Shown: positions 25,228 to 33,335 of the stretch, in pieces
Position numbering within the stretch: the stretch's first letter is position 1
How the letters are laid out: each line of letters begins with the position of its first letter
DNA from: Candidatus Heimdallarchaeota archaeon
GTDB lineage: Archaea; Asgardarchaeota; Heimdallarchaeia; Heimdallarchaeales; Heimdallarchaeaceae
Direction: 5' to 3'
Assembly: GCA_021399345.1 (NCBI GenBank)
Contig: JAAFKI010000170.1
Location: 1 to 44,304 of the forward strand
DNA: 44,304 nucleotides
The notes under the pieces: generated by a model
The model's database searches: none
The model's input: only the letters and a program-made list of their open reading frames with translations
What the model was told of the DNA's origin: nothing
Position numbers and translations under genes: made by a program

Positions 25228-25656
25228 TTATACTGGAAAAAGTAAGACAGGTGTTTCTGACAATTCGACTACATACCTAACATAGTTTTTCAATAGTCTT
25301 TTTGTATAACTTTCCTTCCTTGTTCCCATAACTATGAAATCAACCTTTTCAGTTTTAGAGGTTTCAATTATTCTTTCAGCAACTAATCCTTGATCTAGTT
25401 CAGAAGTCATTAACAAATGAGTATCTGAAAAAGCAAGCTTGAGTTTTTCAAGAATGTTAGCATACTGAATGTGATATTCTTCTAGAATATGTTCAATAGT
25501 TGTGTTTCTATAACTAGCTAGAAGTTCTACATTTTCTCTATCAATTACATACAACAAATGTATTTCTGTAACCCAATCAAAGAAGAAATCAAGAATTTGA
25601 GAGATTAGATTTTTACCGCTTTCAAAATCTCCTATTGCAATAAGTGCTTTTTTCAT
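25228..25656 (-). CDS. Universal stress protein-like gene inside the ATP synthase operon
   Basis: A 142-residue UspA-fold protein. It begins KKALIAIGDFESGKN, has LLYVIDRENVELLAS in the middle, and ends VDFIVMGTRKES...ELSETPVLLFPV, matching the usual DLIVMGSRG...PVLVVP. The ATP-binding signature G-x2-G-x9-G-S/T is not intact: after MGTRKES there are no further glycines, so nucleotide binding is doubtful. It sits between subunits D and E, with its ATG overlapping the subunit D stop (TAATG) and a GGAG box in the end of D. It is therefore translated with the ATP synthase. This is unusual placement; a regulatory or assembly role is inference. Confidence 0.8.
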   Translation of the reverse strand: MKKALIAIGDFESGKNLISQILDFFFDWVTEIHLLYVIDRENVELLASYRNTTIEHILEEYHIQYANILEKLKLAFSDTHLLMTSELDQGLVAERIIETSKTEKVDFIVMGTRKESYTKRLLKNYVRYVVELSETPVLLFPV

Positions 25657-26300
25657 TAATTTCTCCTCTTTATTTTATTTTTTAACTCTATTTTTTGTTT
25701 GAGTTTTTTGATAGTATAGATACTCTCCAATTCATATGATTCTAACGCTTCCTCAATATATTTGACTATATTCCCAAATCTCACTCGGTATACTTTATCC
25801 AAAGCATTAAGACTTAATTGTGTAGATTGAAGATTACGAATTACTTTGTATGCAAAATTCTCAACTTCTGCTAATTCAACAATTAAATCAAATAAATCAC
25901 GAAATCTTTTTGCAGTTATCCACAGTGAACTAGATATTCCGAAGAATCCATATGATGGATCAGGGAGATTGGCTAACTGTAAATCAGAGTAAGACACGCC
26001 CATATATTCAAGAGGAATAGAATCTACCAAGACCTCTTTAGGGATTGTTTCACTAAAAACATTAATCATATCTTTTCCTAATTCTGATTCAGTTTTGATA
26101 TATTCATAATAAGCATCACTAAGATTTTCCTCCATTTTCTCTCTCATCAAAATTGCTTGTGATGAGATGATATGTAATTTCATTAATAATGCTTCATATT
26201 TCTCTCTTAGTAAATCGTATGCTCTTTCAACTAATTGGAGCTTTTTCTTGTATTTTAACAAGTTATCCTTTGTTGGAGGAACATTAATTACTTCTCTCAA
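25656..26300 (-). CDS. atpD: A-type ATP synthase subunit D (central rotor shaft)
   Basis: A 214-residue central stalk subunit that rotates inside the A3B3 head. The N-terminus NVPPTKDNLLKYKKKLQLVERAYDLLREKYEAL is the family signature (PTkxxLxxLKxrLxxAxrgxxLLKxKrdaL). Long helices run at both ends, as expected for the shaft (the C-terminal one includes LEDLxxIKKLKQKIELKN-like charged repeats). Its ATG overlaps the end of the subunit B gene by four bases (ATGA), so it is coupled to it. The stop codon overlaps the start of the inserted USP-like gene. Confidence 0.93.
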   Translation of the reverse strand: MREVINVPPTKDNLLKYKKKLQLVERAYDLLREKYEALLMKLHIISSQAILMREKMEENLSDAYYEYIKTESELGKDMINVFSETIPKEVLVDSIPLEYMGVSYSDLQLANLPDPSYGFFGISSSLWITAKRFRDLFDLIVELAEVENFAYKVIRNLQSTQLSLNALDKVYRVRFGNIVKYIEEALESYELESIYTIKKLKQKIELKNKIKRRN

Positions 26301-27691
26301 TCTGAATCAGCTCCTTTATTATGGATATGTTCCCGAATTAGATCTTCAGATACTTTGGTTAATTCAGTTTCTGGAAGATTGGATAATAACGACCATCCAA
26401 GATTTAAAGAATCTTCATTTGATCGGTAGACATCCCCTTGGTTCACAAAATTATCTTCAAATTTATCTGCAAACTCATACAAAATCTGATCTCGACGGTT
26501 TAGCTCCTTTTTTCCAATTACTTCTGCAAGTCTTCTCTTATCTAATCCTTCAGCATAAGACGCATAAAGTTGATTGCTTAAAGAAGGATGGTCCTTTCTT
26601 GTATAACCTTCTCCAATTCCGTCTTTCATTAAACGAGAAAGCGACCCCAAAACATCAATTGGCGGATAAATTCCTCTATTATGTAAAGAACGATCGAGGA
26701 TAATTTGACCTTCTGTAATATAGCCTGTCAAGTCAGGAATAGGGTGAGTAATATCATCATTTGGCATTGTCAAATTTGCAATTAGAGTAATGCTTCCTTG
26801 TGAATCTTCTATTATTCCTGCTCTTTCGTATATTGAGGCTAAATCCGAATACATGTAACCAGGAAAACCCTTTCTAGATGGTACAGTTTCTAGAGCAACT
26901 GAAATTTCTCTTAAAGCCTGACAATAATTAGTTATATCAGATAATATTGCTAGAACATGGTAGCCCTTATCAAAAGCTAGATACTCAGCAGTTGTTAATG
27001 CAACTCGAGGAGTTATAAGTCTCTCAGCAGCTGAATCACTTGCCAAATTAGTATACATTACAACTTTGTTTAGAGTACCTGTTTCTTCAAATAGGCGCTG
27101 GAAATAGATGTAATCATCCATTGTCAAACCCATGGCACCAAAAACAATAGCAAATTTATCTTCACTATCTGCTCCTACAATTCTTGCTTGTTTCACTATC
27201 TGGCCTATCAGCTGATTGTTTGGTAACCCAGCTCCAGTAAAGATAGGTAATTTTTGACCTCTTACTAATGTGTTCATTGAATCTATTGAAGAAATTCCTG
27301 TTTCGATGTAATCCCTTGGATAAATTCTAGATGTTGGGTTGATTGGGGATCCATTAATATCCCTGTATTCATCTGAATAGATGCTGGGTAATCCATCCAA
27401 CGGCTCTCCTTGAGAGTTAAATACTCTACCAATCATATCTTCAGCTACAAAAAGCTGCATAGTTCTTCCAAAAAATTCAGTTTCAATTTCATCCTTTTCT
27501 AGTTCATATGTACCTTGGTAAAGCAGAATGATGACTCTTTCCTCTTCAATTGCTAAAACTCTACCTTTTCTAGAAGGTTTGTTTGGCAGATTAACTTCTA
27601 AATATTCTCCCATACGGATACCTGTAACACCTTCTATGATAATGATTGGTCCTCGAATTTCTGATACTCCACTAACTGTTATACGAGCCAT
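26297..27691 (-). CDS. atpB: A-type ATP synthase subunit B (non-catalytic)
   Basis: A 464-residue non-catalytic nucleotide-binding subunit of the A3B3 head. As usual for this family there is no canonical Walker A; the equivalent place reads PIFTGAGLPNNQLIGQIVKQA. Other signatures: VFGAMGLTMDDYIYFQ, SDSAAERLITPRVALTTAEYLAF, and RKGFPGYMYSDLASIYERAG. The length is normal. The start lies three bases after the stop of subunit A, so the two are tightly coupled, and it overlaps subunit D by four bases. Confidence 0.96.
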   Translation of the reverse strand: MARITVSGVSEIRGPIIIIEGVTGIRMGEYLEVNLPNKPSRKGRVLAIEEERVIILLYQGTYELEKDEIETEFFGRTMQLFVAEDMIGRVFNSQGEPLDGLPSIYSDEYRDINGSPINPTSRIYPRDYIETGISSIDSMNTLVRGQKLPIFTGAGLPNNQLIGQIVKQARIVGADSEDKFAIVFGAMGLTMDDYIYFQRLFEETGTLNKVVMYTNLASDSAAERLITPRVALTTAEYLAFDKGYHVLAILSDITNYCQALREISVALETVPSRKGFPGYMYSDLASIYERAGIIEDSQGSITLIANLTMPNDDITHPIPDLTGYITEGQIILDRSLHNRGIYPPIDVLGSLSRLMKDGIGEGYTRKDHPSLSNQLYASYAEGLDKRRLAEVIGKKELNRRDQILYEFADKFEDNFVNQGDVYRSNEDSLNLGWSLLSNLPETELTKVSEDLIREHIHNKGADSD

Positions 27692-27694
27692 TCA

Positions 27695-29497
27695 TCACAC
27701 CTTATATCCGTATTTAGAACCTAGTTCCTCCATATCTGTATGGATGTAATCTTCTATTTTGTTCATTTTGATTATATTGTCATTTTGGATGTCTTCTTTC
27801 ATTCGTTTTAATATCTGAACTGTTTTTAAACTAATAATTAAAGAGATTGGGCACCCATTCTTAATTAGAACCTCAGCTCTATTATAAAATAGAAGCATAA
27901 GTTTCATCATTTTCATTTGTTTTTCAATAGGACAGAAAGAATCAATCTTATCAAAGGCATTTTGCTGGAGAAATCCTTCTTTAATTATTTCTGCTACTAA
28001 TATGATTAACTGTTCATCAGCAGGTAATGCCTTTGAACCAATTAGCTCAGCAATATGTTGAAGCTCATCATCTTTTTGTAAAATTGTAAACATCTCTTGC
28101 CGATAACGACCCCAATCCTCCAAATTGGCCTCTAAAGCCCATTCTTCTATTATTTTTATATATCCTGAATAACTGTTTAGCCAGTTAATTGAAGGGAAGT
28201 GCTTTCTGTTTGCTAAATTGGAATCTAGACCCCAAAAAGTCTTTACAAAACGTTTTGTATTTGCAGTAACTGGTTCACTAAAATCACCACCGGGAGGAGA
28301 AACAGCAGCAGTAATGTTAATTGACCCCTCTCTATATGGAGCGCCTAATGTAACAACTTGACCCGCTCTTTCATAGAAGTTAGCTAACCTAGCCCCTAAA
28401 TATGCAGGATATCCTTCTTCTACTGGCATCTCTTCTAATTGTCCGGCTATTTCTCTCAAAGCTTCTGCCCAACGACTTGTACTATCTGCAGTAAGTAAAA
28501 CGCTGTATCCCTGGTCTCTATAGAATTCAGCCATAGTTATTCCCATGTAAATTGAGGCTTCTCTAGCTGCAACAGGCATATTAGAAACATTAGCGATTAA
28601 CAATGTTCTATCCATGAGTGGGTTTTGAGTGTGTGGATCTACAAGTTTAGGAAATTCTCTCAAAACCTCAGTCATTTCATTTCCTCTCTCTCCACAACCA
28701 ATGTATACAACAACATCAGCATTACTCCATTTAGATAATTGATGCTGAAGGATAGTCTTACCTGTTCCAAATCCTCCTGGAATTGCAGCAGTTCCACCTT
28801 TGGTAATCGGGAAGAACATATCTATTATTCTTTGACCCGTTACAAGAGGTTCAGACACAGGTAATTTTTTTAAGAATGGTCTGGCAACTCTTACAGGCCA
28901 TTCGTGCATTAAAGTTAATTCTTTCTTCTTTTTATCTGATCCTTCTAACTCAGCTATAGGATCTGTGATCTTAAATTCTCCTTTATCTTGAATGGATAGT
29001 AATTCCCCATTTGTATTAGGAGGAACAAGAATATTACACTTTATTGTTTCTGTCTCTTGAACAAAGCCTAATACATCACCTCCTTTCACCAAATTACCTT
29101 TTGTTAAATCTTTACTTGGTTCGAACTGCCATTTTTTGTGTCTATCTAAGGCATTGATATGAATTCCTCTTTGGATAAATGATGAAGATGTTGCTTTCTT
29201 TATTTGCTCTAATGGCCTTTGAATTCCATCAAAAATATTAGATAATAATCCTGGACCAAGTTCAGCTGAAAGAGATTTTCCTGTAAGGTGAACCGGATCA
29301 TTTATCTTCAATCCCTCAAGTGGTTCATAAACCTGAACTGTAGCAAAATCTCGTTCAATTTCGATAATTTCACCTATGAGTCTTTCTTCTCCAACATAGG
29401 TTATTTCTCCCATCCTATACGATGAAAGACCTCTAACTTCAACAGTAGAACCTTTTATTGTTACAATTCTGGCTCTTTCTTTAGTTGACTGAGGCAT
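27695..29497 (-). CDS. atpA: A-type ATP synthase subunit A (catalytic)
   Basis: The 600-residue catalytic subunit. Walker A is GGFGTGKT at residues 241-248, followed by the family's GCGERGNEMTEVLREFP and TADSTSRWAEALREIAG. The non-homologous bulge region typical of A/V-type A subunits is present at about residues 110-200. No intein is inserted, although some archaeal A subunits carry one at the P-loop. The gene heads the A-B-D-USP-E-I-K operon. A TATA box at 29517-29526 is spaced for a leaderless transcript beginning at the ATG. It is divergent from the subunit F gene. Confidence 0.97.
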   Translation of the reverse strand: MPQSTKERARIVTIKGSTVEVRGLSSYRMGEITYVGEERLIGEIIEIERDFATVQVYEPLEGLKINDPVHLTGKSLSAELGPGLLSNIFDGIQRPLEQIKKATSSSFIQRGIHINALDRHKKWQFEPSKDLTKGNLVKGGDVLGFVQETETIKCNILVPPNTNGELLSIQDKGEFKITDPIAELEGSDKKKKELTLMHEWPVRVARPFLKKLPVSEPLVTGQRIIDMFFPITKGGTAAIPGGFGTGKTILQHQLSKWSNADVVVYIGCGERGNEMTEVLREFPKLVDPHTQNPLMDRTLLIANVSNMPVAAREASIYMGITMAEFYRDQGYSVLLTADSTSRWAEALREIAGQLEEMPVEEGYPAYLGARLANFYERAGQVVTLGAPYREGSINITAAVSPPGGDFSEPVTANTKRFVKTFWGLDSNLANRKHFPSINWLNSYSGYIKIIEEWALEANLEDWGRYRQEMFTILQKDDELQHIAELIGSKALPADEQLIILVAEIIKEGFLQQNAFDKIDSFCPIEKQMKMMKLMLLFYNRAEVLIKNGCPISLIISLKTVQILKRMKEDIQNDNIIKMNKIEDYIHTDMEELGSKYGYKV

Positions 29498-29516
29498 TTT
29501 GTGCAGTTGAATTTCA

Positions 29517-29526
29517 TATAATAAAT
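29517..29526 (-). promoter_or_regulatory. TATA box of the main ATP synthase operon
   Basis: The reverse strand reads ATTTATTATA, centred about 25 bases before the subunit A ATG at 29497. It shares the 92-base divergent region with the subunit F promoter, so the two transcripts may be coordinated. Confidence 0.5.
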
Positions 29527-29559
29527 AGTTTACTCACTGACCATATTTATAGCACAAAG

Positions 29560-29567
29560 CTTTAAAC
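29560..29567 (+). promoter_or_regulatory. TATA box for subunit F
   Basis: CTTTAAAC is centred about 26 bases before the ATG at 29590, which predicts a leaderless transcript. It lies about 40 bases from the opposing TATA box of the atpA operon. Confidence 0.5.
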
Positions 29568-29589
29568 AAACAAATAGCTTGTATTTTCA

Positions 29590-29901
29590 ATGTCAAATCT
29601 GGAGTCATCAAAGAAAGCTTTTGTTATTGGAGCTAGAGAAACTGTGAGAGGTTTTAATTTAATAGGTGTTCCAGGTCAGGAAGTATTCACACCTGAAGAA
29701 ACGCTTAAAAAACTGGAAGAAACTTTGCAAAAAGACTATTCTTTGATTATTCTTTCTGCTTCTTCGATAATTGGAATCGAGGATACTCTTGAACACATTA
29801 GATTAGAAAATGCAACACCAATAATTGTTCTTTCGGATGTTAATACCAAAAACGATCCTAGAGAGTTAGAAACAAAATTTAGAAAGTTTATAGGTTATTA
29901 G
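29590..29901 (+). CDS. atpF: A-type ATP synthase subunit F (central stalk)
   Basis: A 103-residue Rossmann-like subunit that binds subunit D in the rotor. The signature at the N-terminus is AFVIGARETVRGFNLIGVPGQEVF, matching the usual avIGDxdtvxGFrLaGv. Later the segments YSLIILSASSIIGIEDTL and ATPIIVLSDVNTKNDP match the family's second half. It is a single gene divergent from atpA rather than lying between C and A as in many archaea. It converges with the GNAT gene downstream (10-base gap). Confidence 0.9.
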   Translation: MSNLESSKKAFVIGARETVRGFNLIGVPGQEVFTPEETLKKLEETLQKDYSLIILSASSIIGIEDTLEHIRLENATPIIVLSDVNTKNDPRELETKFRKFIGY

Positions 29902-29911
29902 AACTTATTTC

Positions 29912-30643
29912 TCACTTTTTCACGCAGTCTACTCCGTGCACTTTTTCAACTATTTTGAATCGAAGTTTCTCATAGATTCGTACTGCTGGTAAATTTGTTT
30001 CCTCAACCCAAAGAGTTATTTTTTCAATGCCTTTATCAAAAACAACTTCACACATTTTTGAGCTTAAATCATAGCCCATACCTCTGTTACGATTTTGGTG
30101 ACTGACCCAAACTCCTCTTATTATTGCAAAAGAGAATCGATCATTTTGTACATAATGCGGAGTGAAAGCGCATCCAATTAATTCATTGTTTTCTATTATT
30201 CCAACTCCTCCTAATCCTTGGGAAAAGAGAATTCTATGTTTTAATCCAAGAAGTTTGGCATCTTCTAGGAGCAATTTTCTAGAATGATATACCTTTTGTG
30301 GAATGAAATTTTCTCTATTTAGTTCCATGCAAACAAATGTATTAATATTTTTATTTTGTACAGATTTATCCATGGGGATGAACTCTGTGAAATAGTCTTC
30401 AATGAGTTCCCTCCATTCTATATCAAAAGAAAGACTAAAATGTCCCTTTGGGTTGAAATTTTCTAGTATTTCTTTATTAGGGGGTCCAAAAACTGTTGTA
30501 TGCAAGTCATAAGAACATCTGAAGGAAGCACCAAGGTTGTCTATGATCATTATTTCTGGACAAGTATAAATGTCCCATATCATATATCCTAATCTAGCGA
30601 TTCTAGTTTCAGATGCCTTAAAGAAATTCTCAAACTCTTCCAT
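29912..30643 (-). CDS. GNAT-family N-acetyltransferase
   Basis: A 243-residue GCN5-related acetyltransferase. The acetyl-CoA binding motif A lies in the C-terminal half: RGVWVSHQNRNRGMGYDLSSKM, with the Q/RxxGxG/A core as QNRNRGMG. It is followed by LWVEETNLPAVRIYEKLRFKIVEK (the NxxAxxxYxxxGF motif). The first 120 residues resemble a partial second GNAT-like or substrate-binding domain with no identified motif. The substrate is unknown. It is separated from the upstream TPR gene by about 50 bases on the same strand. Confidence 0.85.
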   Translation of the reverse strand: MEEFENFFKASETRIARLGYMIWDIYTCPEIMIIDNLGASFRCSYDLHTTVFGPPNKEILENFNPKGHFSLSFDIEWRELIEDYFTEFIPMDKSVQNKNINTFVCMELNRENFIPQKVYHSRKLLLEDAKLLGLKHRILFSQGLGGVGIIENNELIGCAFTPHYVQNDRFSFAIIRGVWVSHQNRNRGMGYDLSSKMCEVVFDKGIEKITLWVEETNLPAVRIYEKLRFKIVEKVHGVDCVKK

Positions 30644-30692
30644 TATTGTCTAGATATTTGAAGGGGTATAAATCTTCTTCTAAAAATTTGTA

Positions 30693-31604
30693 TTAAACAT
30701 ATTTGGGACCATACAGTTCTTCATCAAGTTTGTTTAGATAATCCTTGTATTCTTGATTATTGGAGATCTCAAAGGCTTTCTTTACTCTAACAGTTCCCTC
30801 ATATTTTTGACCCATTTTGATTAGAGCTTGACCAGAAATAAATAATGCTTCATCATTTTCTTTTGACAAAGTTAATAACTCATTGCAGAGATTGAATGCT
30901 TTTTGTATGTTTCCTTCAACTAGATATAGTTTTGATAATTTATTATAGATTGACGCGTTCACAGGTCGTGTTTTTTCTTCTACTTGTAATGCTTGGAGAT
31001 ATTTCTCCTTAGCTATATCATAATGTCCCATGAAGTGATAGAGATCACCTAGTTCTTCATAAAGATCCTGATTAGTAGGTTCAAGCTCAATAGCTTCATT
31101 GTAAGCATCAGTTGCGGAAACGAAATTTTCAAGCTCCTTATAGCTTCTTCCTAATAAACTCCAAACCATAATGTCTTCTCTCTTGGTTCTCAAATATGTT
31201 TCAAAACTTAGTACAGCTACTTGATACTCTCCCCGAGCCATTGCCAGTTTTCCTCTTCCAAGCCAAGATTGTGTTGCTCTCGAGTTCAGAGATGTAGACT
31301 TAAAGTAATAATTTTCAGCAATCTCAGTTTGATTACGAATTCTATAAATCTCTCCTAGAAGTTCATAAGCTTCCCAGTAATCAGAATCTTCAGCGATAAC
31401 ACTGGACAATTCAGTGATTGAATCATCGAATTTACCCATTAAATAATAGACTTTTCCTTTAAGATATTTTAAACTAACATCGTCATATTTTGTGATTGCT
31501 CTAGTTATATAGGATAGAGCTTCCTCATATAGACTATTATCAATTAAGCTTTCGAGTAACTCAATCTCGTACTTTTTTTTGTCCTCCCCTGTTTCCAACC
31601 CCAA
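30693..31604 (-). CDS. Tetratricopeptide-repeat protein
   Basis: A 303-residue protein made of about seven to eight TPR units at 34-residue spacing, e.g. SLKYLKGKVYYLMGKFDDSI, DYWEAYELLGEIYRIRNQTE, MVWSLLGRSYKELENFVSAT and QDLYEELGDLYHFMGHYDIA. Such arrays bind partner peptides; nothing shows which. There is no signal peptide or membrane helix. The start is TTG at 31604, supported by a GGTGG ribosome-binding site four bases upstream. It shares its strand with the acyl-CoA synthetase gene 78 bases upstream, so they may be co-transcribed. Confidence 0.85.
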   Translation of the reverse strand: MGLETGEDKKKYEIELLESLIDNSLYEEALSYITRAITKYDDVSLKYLKGKVYYLMGKFDDSITELSSVIAEDSDYWEAYELLGEIYRIRNQTEIAENYYFKSTSLNSRATQSWLGRGKLAMARGEYQVAVLSFETYLRTKREDIMVWSLLGRSYKELENFVSATDAYNEAIELEPTNQDLYEELGDLYHFMGHYDIAKEKYLQALQVEEKTRPVNASIYNKLSKLYLVEGNIQKAFNLCNELLTLSKENDEALFISGQALIKMGQKYEGTVRVKKAFEISNNQEYKDYLNKLDEELYGPKYV

Positions 31605-31682
31605 GAAACCACCTTGATTGTATTAATATCTCGATTTAAAAAACTTTTTAATGAATTTTAAGAAAAATCAGATGTAAGATGG

Positions 31683-33290
31683 CTATTTAGATTCTCTTTT
31701 GATTAATTCTCTTTTAAGAACTTTACCTGCTGCGCTTAATGGTAAAGAATCGACAAATTCGAAAGTTTTTGGAATTTTGTACTTAGTTATGGATCGATTG
31801 ATACAGAATTCTCTCATTTCATCTTCAGTGATTTTCTGGCCTTCTTTTGCAACAATAAAAGCTTTCCCTACTTCACCAAAGTAATCATCGGGAACAGGTA
31901 TAACAGTTGCAAGTGAAACTCCTGGGTGTTTGTAGAGTTCTTCTTCTACTTCTCTGGGATAAACCTTAAGTCCTCCAGAATTGATAACATCTTTGGATCT
32001 GTCAACAATAAAGAAATATCCCTCAGAATCTATTCGAGCTAAGTCACCAGTTTTTAACCATCCATCTGAAGTAAAAACATTGGAAGATTCTAAACCTTTA
32101 CCAAAATATCCTTTCATAACTTGAGGGCCTAAAATGACAATCTCACCAATTTCTCCCTCTTCTACTTCATCAAGAGTTTCAGAATCAACCAATCGGGCTA
32201 AGGTGTCAGTGAGAGGTTTACCTATGGAATTGACAATCGCTTTACCATAAGGATTGATATGGGTAACAGGACTACATTCAGTTAATCCATAACCTTCTGT
32301 AATCTCAATTGATGTCTTTTGTCTGAATTCTTCGTGAACTTCTTTGGGTAATGCTGATCCCCCAGAAATGCAAACTTTGAGACTATCTAAGTCATAACCC
32401 TTTATTTTTGACCGAAGAAGAGCTATGTACATTGTTGGAACACCGTAAAAAGATGTTGCCTTCTCCTCTACCATTAATTTGAGCAAGCTCTTTGGATCAA
32501 ATTTTGGGATTATGACAATCATTTCACCCCTAAAAAGTGGTGCTAGAAAACTGCATTGCAAACCAAAACTGTGACACATTGGTAGAGCAGAAACTACGCA
32601 ACCGGTAAATTCCTGTGGTATTTCCTTTGCCCATTCATTAAATTGAAGAGCATTTGCGAGAACGTTAGAGTGAGTTAGCATTACAGCCTTAGCTTTTCCT
32701 GAAGTGCCGCCTGTATAGAGAAGAAATGCTAGGTCTGACGCTTTACTTCTTATTTCTGTTAATTTTCCCCTTTTACTAAGAATGCTTGATAATAATACTA
32801 AATCAGAATCTTGACTTGGAGTAATGTCTTTTTCTGTTTCTTCAGGATCACTGACAAGAATCTTTGCTTTAAATTGATATTGACTAACTATTTCAGAAAC
32901 TTTATCACAAAAAGAAAAATCTGTTATTAAAACCTTTGATTCAGAATCTATTAATTGAAAAACAATCTCTCTTTGAGACAATCGAGTATTAATTAGAGTA
33001 ACTTTAGCTCCTACTTGAAAAGATGCAAAAATCGAGATAACCATACCAATTGAATTAGGTAACAAAATAGCCACTGTTTCGTCTTTTTCTATAGAACTTG
33101 CATCTAAAAAATAGGCTAATTTGTTGGTCTTTTCAATTATCTCTTTAGCTGTATAAACCTTTGATCCCTCTTTGAAAAGGATCTTATTTTCGTCATAACC
33201 TTTTGAAATTTCCACGAAATATTCGAATACTGATTTATCTGGATAGTTTATTTTCAAAGGCATTCTTTCTCTCCAGCTTGATTCATTCAT
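31683..33290 (-). CDS. AMP-forming acyl-CoA synthetase (fatty acid/long-chain type)
   Basis: A 535-residue ANL-superfamily ligase that activates a carboxylic acid to the acyl-AMP and then the CoA thioester. The P-loop-like motif is LLYTGGTSGKAKAVMLTH at residues 191-208. Other motifs: YGLTECSPV (A5), LKTGDLARID (A7), DRSKDVINSGGLKVYPREVEE (A8), and the catalytic lysine in GKVLKREL near the C-terminus (A10). All parts are intact, so it should be active. Substrate chain length cannot be read from sequence; medium- or long-chain fatty acids or aryl acids are possible. The ATG at 33290 is one of two close candidates. Confidence 0.9.
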   Translation of the reverse strand: MNESSWRERMPLKINYPDKSVFEYFVEISKGYDENKILFKEGSKVYTAKEIIEKTNKLAYFLDASSIEKDETVAILLPNSIGMVISIFASFQVGAKVTLINTRLSQREIVFQLIDSESKVLITDFSFCDKVSEIVSQYQFKAKILVSDPEETEKDITPSQDSDLVLLSSILSKRGKLTEIRSKASDLAFLLYTGGTSGKAKAVMLTHSNVLANALQFNEWAKEIPQEFTGCVVSALPMCHSFGLQCSFLAPLFRGEMIVIIPKFDPKSLLKLMVEEKATSFYGVPTMYIALLRSKIKGYDLDSLKVCISGGSALPKEVHEEFRQKTSIEITEGYGLTECSPVTHINPYGKAIVNSIGKPLTDTLARLVDSETLDEVEEGEIGEIVILGPQVMKGYFGKGLESSNVFTSDGWLKTGDLARIDSEGYFFIVDRSKDVINSGGLKVYPREVEEELYKHPGVSLATVIPVPDDYFGEVGKAFIVAKEGQKITEDEMREFCINRSITKYKIPKTFEFVDSLPLSAAGKVLKRELIKRESK

Positions 33291-33335
33291 TCTGAACCAC
33301 TAATCTTTTTTTGTTTGGTACATTAATGAACTTTA

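Noticed and set aside
26167..26703. A 178-codon forward ORF across the subunit B/D junction
   Set aside because: It runs opposite to two secure ATP synthase genes and its composition has no recognisable domain, so it is a chance frame.
27695..29497. Intein in the ATP synthase A subunit
   Set aside because: The P-loop region is continuous and the total length of 600 residues is normal, so no insertion is present.
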